Shown here: in pieces, positions 8,302 to 15,414 of the stretch
Numbering within the stretch: the stretch's first letter is position 1
How the letters are laid out: each line of letters starts with the position of its first letter
Assembly (NCBI GenBank): GCA_034433775.1
Contig: DAOUAI010000149.1
Span: 1 to 50,644 of the forward strand
From: CALJTV01 sp034433775
Lineage (GTDB): Bacteria > Chloroflexota > Dehalococcoidia > GIF9 > UBA5629
Direction of reading: 5' to 3'
Length of the DNA stretch: 50,644 nucleotides
Position numbers and translations under genes: made by a program
The notes under the pieces: model-generated
Told to the model about the DNA's origin: nothing
Database searches by the model: none
The model's input: the letters and a program-made list of their open reading frames with translations, nothing else

Positions 8302-8320
8302 AGATAGCCGTGAGCTATCT
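8302..8320 (+). other. Hairpin between copA and the ferritin-like gene
   Basis: A perfect 7-bp stem (AGATAGC paired with GCTATCT) around the loop CGTGA lies in the 69-base gap, the largest gap in this operon. It is followed by A-rich rather than T-rich sequence, so a plain intrinsic terminator is unlikely on the plus strand. It may be an mRNA processing or stability element separating the upstream and downstream halves of the operon. Confidence 0.45.
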
Positions 8321-8353
8321 ACAAAAAGAGATTATTTGCTGGAGGTAGAAAGT

Positions 8354-9193
8354 ATGGACAAAGAAAAGGTCATCGCTTTGCTGAACGAAGACCTTGAGGG
8401 CGAACACGGGGCTATTATTCAGTACCTTATCCATGCCTATGCTATGGGCGAAGGGGAACTTGCCTGCGAGATCGAAGCTATTGCCAGGGAGGAGATGCGT
8501 CATTTCGATTGGCTGGCTGAGGTGATAGTGGAGCTTGGTGGCAAGCCCAGCCTGAAGCGTGGCACGATGCGAATGGGGGGTAAAACGGTGAGTGAGTGGA
8601 TGGAGCAAGACGTACTTTTAGAGAAGGACGCTATTTCCATGTATCAAGAGCATATCAAGGCTATCGATGATCCCAAGATAAAGAGAGTGCTTCAGCGCAT
8701 CCTTTCTGACGAGAAATCCCACCACGACGACTTTCAGCATTTCGTAGAGAAGGCAAGACAGGAAGGGCTCAAGGATATCAGGGGTGAGCGCAAAGACAAG
8801 GTTACCAAGGTGCTGGACTGGGGCATAGAGCATGAGTACACGGTGATACTCCAGTACCTTTTCCATTCATACATGGCTAAGAATAAGGAAATAAAGAAAC
8901 AGATGGAAGACCAGGCGATAAACGAGATGCAACATCTGGGATGGCTAGCTGAGGAACTGGTCGGAGGGGGTGGCAGCCCCAGGATCGAGCACACTGAGGT
9001 GGACCGGTCTACTAAAGAGGCTGAGATGCTCAAAGCTGATATCGAAATTGAGAAAAAGGTGGCAGCCGAATATGACCGAGCGGCCAAGGAGATACCTGAT
9101 GAAAAACTGAAGAAGCTGCTTCTGCGCATCCGGGACCATGAGATTTACCACACCGATATCTTCAGCGACCTTTTGAAGGATGTGGAAAAGTAA
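8354..9193 (+). CDS. Tandem ferritin-like diiron protein (bacterioferritin/rubrerythrin type)
   Basis: A 279-residue protein made of two ferritin-like four-helix domains. Domain 1 (about 1-140) has E17, E47xxH50, E90 and E120xxH123; domain 2 (about 148-279) has E161, E191xxH194, E231 or E233, and E263xxH266. Both carry complete carboxylate-bridged diiron ligand sets with the same spacing, including a shared E-x6-Y in the first helix, which indicates an internal duplication. There is no rubredoxin-like domain, so it is not a classical rubrerythrin; iron storage or peroxide reduction are both possible, and electrons could come from the rubredoxin or desulforedoxin encoded nearby. I chose ATG 8354 because GGAGG at 8341-8345 precedes it. 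Confidence 0.85.
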   Translation: MDKEKVIALLNEDLEGEHGAIIQYLIHAYAMGEGELACEIEAIAREEMRHFDWLAEVIVELGGKPSLKRGTMRMGGKTVSEWMEQDVLLEKDAISMYQEHIKAIDDPKIKRVLQRILSDEKSHHDDFQHFVEKARQEGLKDIRGERKDKVTKVLDWGIEHEYTVILQYLFHSYMAKNKEIKKQMEDQAINEMQHLGWLAEELVGGGGSPRIEHTEVDRSTKEAEMLKADIEIEKKVAAEYDRAAKEIPDEKLKKLLLRIRDHEIYHTDIFSDLLKDVEK

Positions 9194-9222
9194 TCATAAG
9201 GCAAGACTGAAAGGAGGTAGAG

Positions 9223-9348
9223 ATGGCAAAAGTTACTGGTGTAGGGCAGGTGTTCAGGTGTAGTATCTGCGGTAATGTGGTCGAGGTTAAAGTGGTGGGT
9301 GGGGGCGAGCTGGTCTGCTGCGGCAAACCGATGGAACTGCAAAAATAA
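9223..9348 (+). CDS. Stand-alone desulforedoxin-like protein, 41 residues
   Basis: A very small iron-sulfur protein that simple length cut-offs miss. It has C13-x2-C16 and the adjacent pair C32-C33, with GNVVEV between and GKPMEL after, which is the desulforedoxin (desulfoferrodoxin N-terminal) Fe(Cys)4 site. The catalytic superoxide reductase domain is absent, so on its own it can only be an electron carrier, perhaps to the ferritin-like protein or the flavodiiron protein. AAAGGAGGTAGAG precedes the ATG, an excellent ribosome binding site. It sits 29 bases after the ferritin-like gene and 16 before superoxide dismutase. Confidence 0.9.
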   Translation: MAKVTGVGQVFRCSICGNVVEVKVVGGGELVCCGKPMELQK

Positions 9349-9364
9349 GTTCGGAGGTGAAGTA

Positions 9365-9943
9365 ATGGCTTATCAGGCTAAAGACTACAGTAAGCTAGTT
9401 GGCATGGAGGGGTTTAGCGAGACATTGCTCAAGAACCATTTCACCCTATATCAGGGGTATGTGACCAGTACCAACAGACTGATGGACAGTCTATCTGCCA
9501 TGCTCAAGGAGGGCAAGCAGGGGACACCAGAGTATGCTGAGCTCAAGCGGCGGTTGGGCTGGGAGTTCAATGGTATGAGGTTGCACGAATATTACTTTGA
9601 AAATCTCGGTGGAAAGGGGTCATTGAACAAATCGAGCAAATTAGCTAGCAAGCTGGCGGAGGGCTTCGGTAGCTATGAGGACTGGGAAAAGGAGTTCAAA
9701 GCGTGTGGGACGATGCGAGGTATCGGCTGGGTCGTCCTTTATCAGGACAACATCACCGGGAAATTGTTCAACCAATGGATAAATGAACACGATGTGGGTC
9801 ATCCTGCTGGTTGTATACCCATACTGGTAATGGATGTTTTTGAGCATGCCTTTATGATTGACTACGGGCTCAAAAGGGCTGACTACATAGAGGCTTTCTT
9901 CCGCAATATCGATTGGGGCACAGTCGAGGGTAGATTAAGGTAG
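9365..9943 (+). CDS. sodA: Fe/Mn superoxide dismutase
   Basis: A 192-residue iron/manganese superoxide dismutase that converts superoxide to O2 and H2O2. Metal ligands are visible as H25 (KNHFTLY), H74 (MRLHEYYF), D157 and H161 (DVFEHAF). There is no signal peptide, so it acts in the cytoplasm. I chose ATG 9365 with GGAGGTGA just upstream instead of an in-frame start at 9275, which would run through the desulforedoxin gene. The N-terminal helices look slightly divergent from the common form (FSETLLKNHF). Metal choice between Fe and Mn cannot be settled by eye. Its H2O2 product would be removed by the peroxiredoxin of the same operon. Confidence 0.93.
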   Translation: MAYQAKDYSKLVGMEGFSETLLKNHFTLYQGYVTSTNRLMDSLSAMLKEGKQGTPEYAELKRRLGWEFNGMRLHEYYFENLGGKGSLNKSSKLASKLAEGFGSYEDWEKEFKACGTMRGIGWVVLYQDNITGKLFNQWINEHDVGHPAGCIPILVMDVFEHAFMIDYGLKRADYIEAFFRNIDWGTVEGRLR

Positions 9944-9958
9944 GTACGGAGTATTAAG

Positions 9959-10309
9959 ATGGGCGAGTTTGTTCGAGTAGGAGTAATTGGCGATTTCGCG
10001 GAAGGTGTGATGAAAGAGGTCAAGGTAAGGGACAAAGAAGTCCTGGTGGTCATGTCTGGGGGCAAATTCTACGCTGCCGCTGCTCGTTGTCCGCATATGG
10101 GTGGCAGGCTGGTACAGGGTAAACTTGAGGGCACGGTGGTCACCTGTCCATTACATGGCTCACAGTTCGACCTTACTGATGGGCATGTGGTCCGCTGGCT
10201 TAAAGGTTCAGGTGCACTTTCCGCAATAGGTAAGGCTATGAAAGGTCCCAAGGGACTGGACGCCTATAATATTAAGGTGGAAGGTGACACAGTCCTCGTA
10301 GAATTGTGA
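9959..10309 (+). CDS. Rieske [2Fe-2S] ferredoxin-type protein
   Basis: A 116-residue soluble Rieske protein with C44-x-H46 (CPHMGG) and C63-x2-H66 (CPLHGSQF), the two motifs that bind the [2Fe-2S] cluster. It lacks a membrane anchor and a dioxygenase catalytic domain, so it is most like a Rieske-type ferredoxin or the NirD-like small subunits. It begins 15 bases after superoxide dismutase and is the last gene of the oxygen-defence run; the next gene is convergent. A role in electron transfer is certain in kind, but the partner is unknown. Confidence 0.9.
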   Translation: MGEFVRVGVIGDFAEGVMKEVKVRDKEVLVVMSGGKFYAAAARCPHMGGRLVQGKLEGTVVTCPLHGSQFDLTDGHVVRWLKGSGALSAIGKAMKGPKGLDAYNIKVEGDTVLVEL

Positions 10310-10385
10310 GGGCGGATTGCTGGCGAAATTATTCAACGCTGCTATAATACAGGCTCTTGGTGGCAAGGTGTGAGGGGGCAAGGGC

Positions 10386-11045
10386 TCAGCCCTCTAGATG
10401 ATAACTGAGGGTGTCCAAGAACCAGCGGTTATCTTTAAGCACTTTGCCTGTCGTAGTAAGCTCGATCTTTTTCTTGAAGATGGGACCGTTGATTACCAGA
10501 GTATGGTATTCGCCGTTCTCACCGCAGAGGTCGATATTTTTACTTTTAAGATAGTCCAGAAAAACTCTAGACACAGGTTGCCCCACCCATTCCGGATCGA
10601 TTATGTCCGCTTGAGCGCTGACCACCACTGCCTCGAAGCCGTTGTCTATAAAAGTGTGGGGCACTTTTTCCGTCGTCCACCCCCACAGTGGTTCCAGAGC
10701 TTTGATACCCAGTTCTCCACAGACCCGCTCCACCCACTGCTTATGTTCCTCGAGGTATATATCGCCGAAGACCATACCTTCTATGCCTTTGGGAATAAGG
10801 CTGCTGACCGCCTGCTTGAATGCCGGCTCGTAGTCATCCCAAGATGTCTCCTGTTGCAGGAGCGGGATACCTAGAGCTTCACTCTGCAACTGGATTAGTC
10901 TGGCCTCGGTGCCATGGAAACTCACCCTTTGGAACTCTCTGGAGATGAAATTTACCAGATGGGAGACATAGTACCCCTGCCGTATAGCCTCAAAACACGC
11001 AAGACAACTATCTTTTCCTCCGCTCCAGGAAACGATATAACTCAT
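10386..11045 (-). CDS. DUF71/Dph6-type ATP pyrophosphatase
   Basis: A 219-residue protein of the MJ0570/DUF71 family of PP-loop ATPases. The N-terminal SWSGGKDS (residues 6-13) is the PP-loop that binds ATP, and the family blocks FHGT and GMVFGDIY follow. In eukaryotes and archaea relatives (Dph6) amidate diphthine on elongation factor 2; bacteria lack diphthamide, so the bacterial substrate is unknown. It is transcribed convergently with the oxygen-defence operon and is not obviously part of another operon. Length is close to the single-domain members of the family. Confidence 0.85.
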   Translation of the reverse strand: MSYIVSWSGGKDSCLACFEAIRQGYYVSHLVNFISREFQRVSFHGTEARLIQLQSEALGIPLLQQETSWDDYEPAFKQAVSSLIPKGIEGMVFGDIYLEEHKQWVERVCGELGIKALEPLWGWTTEKVPHTFIDNGFEAVVVSAQADIIDPEWVGQPVSRVFLDYLKSKNIDLCGENGEYHTLVINGPIFKKKIELTTTGKVLKDNRWFLDTLSYHLEG

Positions 11046-11191
11046 GGTCTTTGCAAAATCTGTGTGGCGTTAAATTCTAGCGGTTTGGCAGGAAGCTGTC
11101 CAACAGGCTGTAGTCTTTACTAGATTAATTGAGCAGTGCAATTTAAAGAGGAATAAAATCCTGCTATCTGGGGGTTGGCCGTCTTTACAAT

Positions 11192-11344
11192 TCAGAGGGC
11201 GCACCAGAGGATATAGATGTTTGCCGCTAAGAGCATGATGCCAATTAGAGCGAAGACGGATACAAGGAAGTAGGGGGTAGCATATACCATAACCGCTCCT
11301 AGCAAAAAGCCAACGAGGAGACCAACTAACCGAGTCCGGGACAT
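11192..11344 (-). CDS. Small two-helix membrane protein, 50 residues
   Basis: A 50-residue open frame in the otherwise empty stretch 11046-11512. The product starts MSRTRLVGLL and has two hydrophobic segments, about residues 6-22 and 25-47, separated by YATPY, with the N-terminal positive charges (R3, R5) expected at the cytoplasmic side. GGTGGGG lies just upstream as a weak ribosome binding site, and a good promoter sits at 11406-11435 on the same strand. I do not recognise a family. The rest of this gap (11046-11191 and 11436-11512) holds nothing I can identify. Confidence 0.55.
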   Translation of the reverse strand: MSRTRLVGLLVGFLLGAVMVYATPYFLVSVFALIGIMLLAANIYILWCAL

Positions 11345-11405
11345 TGCCCCACCGCTTATATATGTTATATGTGTCCTCTATACTGTACTCGTACGCCTAT
11401 TTATT

Positions 11406-11435
11406 ATCTTATTACTTATACGATTTTTCTGTCAA
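11406..11435 (-). promoter_or_regulatory. Sigma70-type promoter for the small membrane protein
   Basis: Read on the minus strand, a perfect TTGACA (11435-11430) is followed after 18 bases by TAAGAT (11411-11406). It points at the 50-residue reading frame that starts at 11344, leaving a leader of roughly 55 bases. Confidence 0.5.
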
Positions 11436-11512
11436 CAGTAGAGGGACAGGCTATGCATGCAAGCCCCGGTTTCTGGTACTATGTTAGTTGATAAACAAAG
11501 AAAGGAGATGCT

Positions 11513-11929
11513 ATGGATTATAGACGTATGACAGCGCCGTGTGGGCTGGACTGCTTTAATTGTTCTGTTTATCTGGCTAAAGACAATGAGCGACTGAGAG
11601 CGGCTGTTGCCCGGAACCTGAATATCCCGGTCGAGCGGGTGGCCTGCAGGGGTTGTCGTGAGGAAAACGGCACAATAGGTTTTCTAGGTATGACGGAGCC
11701 CTGTAATGTGTACAGGTGTATCCAGAAAAAGGGGCTGGATTTCTGCTGTGACTGTCCTGATTTTCCCTGTGGCCATCTGCATCCTTATGCCGATAAGGCG
11801 GCGGAGAGACCTCATAATACAAAGGTTTTCAACCTGTGTCTGATCAAGAAGATGGGGCTGGAGGCATGGGCGGAAACAAAGGCAAAGAGTGTGAGGGATA
11901 CATATTTTAGAGGGCAGCTCAGGCTGTAA
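11513..11929 (+). CDS. DUF3795 cysteine-rich protein
   Basis: A 138-residue protein of the DUF3795 family, recognised by the N-terminal CGLDCFNCSVY, the central CRGC pair and a later CxxC/CxxxC region (CCDCPDFPC). The many cysteines indicate zinc or Fe-S binding. The family is common in anaerobic bacteria and archaea, but its role is not known. GGAGATGCT precedes the ATG. It stands alone between the gap at 11046-11512 and the tRNA pair, so context gives no further clue. Confidence 0.85.
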   Translation: MDYRRMTAPCGLDCFNCSVYLAKDNERLRAAVARNLNIPVERVACRGCREENGTIGFLGMTEPCNVYRCIQKKGLDFCCDCPDFPCGHLHPYADKAAERPHNTKVFNLCLIKKMGLEAWAETKAKSVRDTYFRGQLRL

Positions 11930-11994
11930 AAGGAGCCTTACTGGTTAGGAGCAGCCTGTAATACGGCAGGTTGATTTTGGTCCCAAAAAGCAAC

Positions 11995-12067
11995 GCGCCT
12001 AGAGGGATTCGAACCCACGACCCCCGGTTCCGAAGACCGGTGCTCTTGTCCGCTGAGCTATAGGCGC
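11995..12067 (-). tRNA. tRNA-Arg(TCG)
   Basis: A 73-base cloverleaf on the minus strand with a 7-bp acceptor stem (GCGCCTA/TAGGCGC), anticodon stem CCGGT/ACCGG and loop CTTCGGA, giving anticodon TCG, which reads arginine CGN codons. The T arm has TTCGAAT with one T-T mismatch in its stem. CCA is not encoded. Confidence 0.93.
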
Positions 12068-12114
12068 AAGTTATGTCGGGGAAAGGTTGCCCCAAACATC
12101 TGATATGTGGTGGG

Positions 12115-12188
12115 GTGAGCGGAGGGATTCGAACCCTCGTTCTTCAGGGCCACAACCTGACGCCTTGAACCGCTCGGCTACGCTCACC
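12115..12188 (-). tRNA. tRNA-His(GTG)
   Basis: A cloverleaf on the minus strand with acceptor stem GTGAGCG/CGCTCAC, an extra 5' G (the -1 G of tRNA-His) at 12188, anticodon stem TCAGG/CCTGA and loop TTGTGGC, anticodon GTG. CCA is not encoded. It lies 47 bases from the tRNA-Arg gene and the two are probably co-transcribed, tRNA-His first. Confidence 0.93.
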
Positions 12189-12228
12189 ACAAGGCTACAA
12201 GCGTTATTATAGCCCAGTGGAAGAGCTA

Positions 12229-12257
12229 TTGACAAAGGTCAAGGCTGGTATTACAAT
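12229..12257 (+). promoter_or_regulatory. Sigma70-type promoter of the APC permease gene
   Basis: TTGACA (12229-12234), a 17-base spacer and TACAAT (12252-12257). Transcription would start near 12264, about 16 bases before the GTG start at 12280. The 13 bases AAGAGCTATTGAC that include part of the -35 recur at the promoter of the 16882 gene. Confidence 0.75.
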
Positions 12258-12279
12258 TCGCCATCAATAAGAAAATTCT

Positions 12280-13794
12280 GTGGCAGATACCTGGCAACCT
12301 AAGTTAGGTGATAGATTTGTTCGCCGACCGAGGATTACTGCACACCCTCTGAGGCGCGTATTAGGTGTTTCTGGGCTGTTCAGTGCTGGTTATGGCAATG
12401 TGGGTTCTTCTATCTACTATGCCCTGGGACTGGTGGCGCTGGTGGCTGCGGGAGCCACCCCTGTTGTGTTGGGGCTTGCTGGCATACTGTTCATCTTCAC
12501 AGCTTTGAGCTATGCTGAGGGTACAGCCATGTTTCCAGAGGCAGGAGGCTCTGCCAGTTTTGCCCGTCACGGGTTCAATGACCTGATGGGGTTCATCGCT
12601 GGCTGGGCATTGATGTTCAGTTACATCGTTACCATTGCGATATCTGCCTATACTATACCATCTTATCTCGGGCTTTTCTGGGAACCTCTGAAGACATCGC
12701 CTCTGGCACACACCAGCATGTCTATAGCTATTGTGCTGTTGCTGATGGTAGTTAATGTTATTGGTGTCAGAGAGTCTTCTCAGGTTAATGTGGGGCTGGC
12801 TATACTGGATATAGCAACTCAGCTGTTGATCATCGTCCTGGCTCTGACGATACTCTTCCATCCCGGTGTCTTCTGGCAGCGTGTCACTGAGTACTGGCCG
12901 TCGGTTGCCAATCTGGTCTTCGGTATAGCTATCGCAGCCATCGCCTTTACCGGCGTGGAAACGGTGTCGCAGATGGCGGAGGAGACGAGGCGTCCACAGG
13001 TGCGTGCCCCTAGGGCTTATATGTTGATGATCGTGGTGGTCTTGCTTATCTTCAGCGGTATTTCCATATCGGCTTTTTCAGCCATGACACCTGATGATCT
13101 GGCTTCTGAGTGGGCTACCGACCCGGTTGCTGGTATAGCCCATAAGGTCTCCATGGCTATTGTCCCTGACGAGCTGGCAGCAAGGCTTTTCCACGAGCCA
13201 ATACAGCATTATATCGCTGCCTGGTTTCTTGACGTGCTACGGACTGCTCTTCCCGTACTGGTAGCTGTACTGGCAGGCACGATTTTGTTTATAGCCACAA
13301 ATGCTGGGCTGCTGGGAATCTCACGTCTGGCTTTCTCACTGGGCAGGTTTAATCTGGTACCCGGCGTTCTAGGGAAAGTCCATCCCCGTTCCAAGACCCC
13401 TTATGTGGCTATAGTCGTTTTTACCTTGGTGGCTATACTGTTGCAAATACCAGGATTTTTCCGCCCGGATTTGTTTGAGTCTTTAGGCGGTCTTTATGCC
13501 TTTGGCTCCATGCTTTCCTTTGCCTTGGCCCATCTTTCTATTCTGGCGTTACGCTGGAAGATGCCAAAAATGGAGAGACCGTTTAAACTTGGCTGGAATG
13601 TGAAGTTCAAGGGCGCAGAATTTCCAGTGACTGCCATGATTGGTCTTTTGGGTACTGCTGCTATATGGATAGTAGTGGTCATGATGCAGGAATATAGCCG
13701 CTGGGTCGGTTTCGGCTGGATGGCGCTGGGGCTGGGTATTTATTTCTTGTTTCGCCGGTGGAGGCAGTTGCCTTTGGGTGGAGTGGCAAAGTAG
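12280..13794 (+). CDS. APC-superfamily permease
   Basis: A 504-residue integral membrane transporter of the amino acid-polyamine-organocation superfamily with about twelve predicted membrane helices. The first helix holds the unwound substrate-binding segment GVSGLFSAGYGNVGSS typical of the fold, and helix 6 has IAFTGVETVSQMAEE, another family mark. The start is GTG 12280 with only a weak ribosome binding site and a very short leader. The next three genes encode a universal stress protein and two TrkA/RCK proteins, an arrangement that suggests the transporter is controlled by nucleotides or moves K+ rather than an amino acid. The substrate cannot be assigned from sequence alone. Confidence 0.88.
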   Translation: MADTWQPKLGDRFVRRPRITAHPLRRVLGVSGLFSAGYGNVGSSIYYALGLVALVAAGATPVVLGLAGILFIFTALSYAEGTAMFPEAGGSASFARHGFNDLMGFIAGWALMFSYIVTIAISAYTIPSYLGLFWEPLKTSPLAHTSMSIAIVLLLMVVNVIGVRESSQVNVGLAILDIATQLLIIVLALTILFHPGVFWQRVTEYWPSVANLVFGIAIAAIAFTGVETVSQMAEETRRPQVRAPRAYMLMIVVVLLIFSGISISAFSAMTPDDLASEWATDPVAGIAHKVSMAIVPDELAARLFHEPIQHYIAAWFLDVLRTALPVLVAVLAGTILFIATNAGLLGISRLAFSLGRFNLVPGVLGKVHPRSKTPYVAIVVFTLVAILLQIPGFFRPDLFESLGGLYAFGSMLSFALAHLSILALRWKMPKMERPFKLGWNVKFKGAEFPVTAMIGLLGTAAIWIVVVMMQEYSRWVGFGWMALGLGIYFLFRRWRQLPLGGVAK

Positions 13795-13824
13795 GGTGAC
13801 TTTCAGGGTGAGATAAGCACATAA

Positions 13825-13853
13825 TTGCACTAGCGGACGGGCGAAACTATACT
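13825..13853 (+). promoter_or_regulatory. Possible promoter of the universal stress protein gene
   Basis: TATACT (13848-13853) matches the -10 consensus at five of six bases; 17 bases upstream is a weak -35, TTGCAC (13825-13830). The start site would fall about three bases before ATG 13863, so the transcript would be nearly leaderless. Confidence 0.45.
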
Positions 13854-13862
13854 ATATTGTAG

Positions 13863-14303
13863 ATGATCAGCAAAAGCATGAAGCTGGAAAGGATGTTGGT
13901 CGCGGTGAACGGTAGAGATGCCGATGTCGAAACGGTAAGGTTAGCCTGTAACCTGGCAAAAAGATCGAAAGCGAAGATATATGTTCTCTATGTCATCGAG
14001 GTCAAGCGCAGCCTGCCACTGGATGCAATGATAGATTCCGAAGTGGAAAAGGCGGAAAAAGCGTTGACGAGAGCTGAGGAGATAGCTGCTGAGCTTGATT
14101 ATGAGGTGGAGACCGATTTGATTCAGGCGCGGGAAGTCGGTCCGGCAATCGTGGGCGAGGCGATGGAAAGAGATGTGGACTTAATCCTTATGGGATTTGC
14201 TTATAAGAAGCGTTTTGGCGTGTTTAATTTGGGCAGAGTTATCCCCTATGTTCTGGAGGAAGCTCCTTGCCGGGTGTTACTATATAGAGAACCTATTTCT
14301 TGA
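13863..14303 (+). CDS. Universal stress protein (UspA family)
   Basis: A 146-residue UspA-fold protein: N-terminal strand MLVAVNGRDAD, a central YVLYVIEV, then a C-terminal block with DLILMGFAYKK and FNLGRVIPYVLEEAPCRVLLY. The usual ATP-binding G-x2-G-x9-G-S/T pattern is degraded (GFAYKKRFGVFNLGRV), so ATP binding is uncertain. It has two possible starts; ATG 13863 fits the promoter position, while ATG 13878 fits the family N-terminus slightly better. It sits between an APC permease and two RCK proteins and overlaps none of them. Usp domains often regulate linked transporters. Confidence 0.85.
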   Translation: MISKSMKLERMLVAVNGRDADVETVRLACNLAKRSKAKIYVLYVIEVKRSLPLDAMIDSEVEKAEKALTRAEEIAAELDYEVETDLIQAREVGPAIVGEAMERDVDLILMGFAYKKRFGVFNLGRVIPYVLEEAPCRVLLYREPIS

Positions 14304-14316
14304 GGAAGGCGGTGCT

Positions 14317-14730
14317 ATGAAAGTAATTATAATGGGTTGTGGGAGAGTAGGAGCCCAGCTAGCTAGCTTGCTTGATGCTGAGGGGCATGATGTGACCGTT
14401 CTTGATGTAGATGCTCACAGTTTCAGGCGATTGCCGCCGAGTTTCGGAGGTACGGCCCTTGTAGGCGATGGCACCGACCTCGAGACGCTGGAAAAAGCGG
14501 GCGCTGGGCAAGCTGATGCCTTTGTGGCGGTGACGCAGGGAGATAACCGTAATGTTATGGCGGCTCAAATCGCCAAGCAGATTTTCAACGTACCTAAGGT
14601 TGTTTGTCGGATATACGACCCGCTCCGCAAAGACGTTTATGAGGCGCTGGGTCTGGAGGCGCTTAGCCCCACGGTTATATTTGCACAAATGTTGAAGGAG
14701 AGAGTGCTTTCGTGGGAGAAGGTGAGATGA
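14317..14730 (+). CDS. TrkA-N (RCK) NAD-binding protein, N domain only
   Basis: A 137-residue protein with a single TrkA-N/RCK Rossmann domain: GCGRVGAQLASLL dinucleotide-binding loop, the acidic residue at the end of the second strand (VLDVDA), and GDGTDLETLEKAGAGQADAFVAVTQGDNRN. The TrkA-C regulatory domain is missing. I chose ATG 14317 after GAGGAAGG; an in-frame start at 14197 would overlap the Usp gene. RCK proteins bind NAD(H) or ATP and gate K+ channels and transporters. It is followed at once by a full-length TrkA homologue, so the two may form a hetero-oligomeric ring. Confidence 0.9.
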   Translation: MKVIIMGCGRVGAQLASLLDAEGHDVTVLDVDAHSFRRLPPSFGGTALVGDGTDLETLEKAGAGQADAFVAVTQGDNRNVMAAQIAKQIFNVPKVVCRIYDPLRKDVYEALGLEALSPTVIFAQMLKERVLSWEKVR

Positions 14731-14731
14731 A

Positions 14732-15391
14732 ATGTACATAATAATTATCGGCGGAGGCAGCGTTGGTTACAGTCTGTGTAAAGTCCTGTTGAGAGAAGGG
14801 CACGAGGTTCTGGTGCTGGACAAGGACCCTGCCAAATGTGAGAAATTTGAAGACGAGCTGGGTAGCGTATGTATGCGGGGTGATGGCTGTGAGGTATCTG
14901 TCTTGGCTGAGGCTGGAGCTTCGAGGGCAGATGTCTTTATAGCAGCTACTAATGAGGATGAAGACAACCTGGTGGCATGTCAGGTGGCAAAGCACAAGTT
15001 TGGGGTACCGCGTACTATCGCCCGCGTAAATGACCCCAAACACGAGGAGATCTTTAAGAAACTGGGAATTGATTGTCCGGTGAGTGTGACCAATGTCATT
15101 CTGGAGCATATTGAGGAAAAGCTTCCTACGCATCCGTTAGTCCATCTTTTGAGCATGGGCGAAGAGAAAATGGAGGTGGTTGAGATTAAGGTGCTGGAAG
15201 GATCGAAATCTGTGGGGAAGGCAATCAAGGATCTTGCTTTACCTGCTGACTCTGTCATGGCATTGTTGATAAGAAATGGGCAGAAGCCAACAGTGCCTAC
15301 CGCAAACACTGTGCTTATGGTCAATGACCGGATAATCGCTTTAACGACTACAGATAGTGAAGAAGCTTTGAAAGCAGAGTTGGTCGGGTGA
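14732..15391 (+). CDS. trkA: TrkA-type K+ regulator with TrkA-N and TrkA-C domains
   Basis: A 219-residue RCK protein: residues 1-120 form the NAD-binding TrkA-N domain (GGGSVGYSLCKVLL, LDKDP, GDGCEVSVLAEAGASRADVFIAATNEDEDN) and residues 140-219 form a TrkA-C domain (VVEIKVLEGSKSVGKAIKDLALP). It starts one base after the upstream RCK stop. No TrkH, TrkG or Ktr membrane subunit lies in the window; the only membrane transporter in this operon is the APC permease at 12280. Family assignment is firm, partner assignment is inferred. Confidence 0.92.
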   Translation: MYIIIIGGGSVGYSLCKVLLREGHEVLVLDKDPAKCEKFEDELGSVCMRGDGCEVSVLAEAGASRADVFIAATNEDEDNLVACQVAKHKFGVPRTIARVNDPKHEEIFKKLGIDCPVSVTNVILEHIEEKLPTHPLVHLLSMGEEKMEVVEIKVLEGSKSVGKAIKDLALPADSVMALLIRNGQKPTVPTANTVLMVNDRIIALTTTDSEEALKAELVG

Positions 15392-15414
15392 TGGATGGGT
15401 GTGCAAGGACGAGG

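Noticed and set aside
9275..9364. SOD starting at 9275
   Set aside because: This in-frame extension lies inside the desulforedoxin gene and has no SD; ATG 9365 has GGAGGTGA and gives a normal SOD N-terminus.
10381..10393. Hairpin AGGGC-TCA-GCCCT at the convergent ends of the Rieske and DUF71 genes
   Set aside because: Only five base pairs with a three-base loop, no T-tract on either strand, and it overlaps a coding end; too weak to call a terminator.
14197..14316. RCK protein starting at 14197
   Set aside because: It overlaps the Usp coding region heavily; ATG 14317 starts exactly at the Rossmann strand after a good SD.
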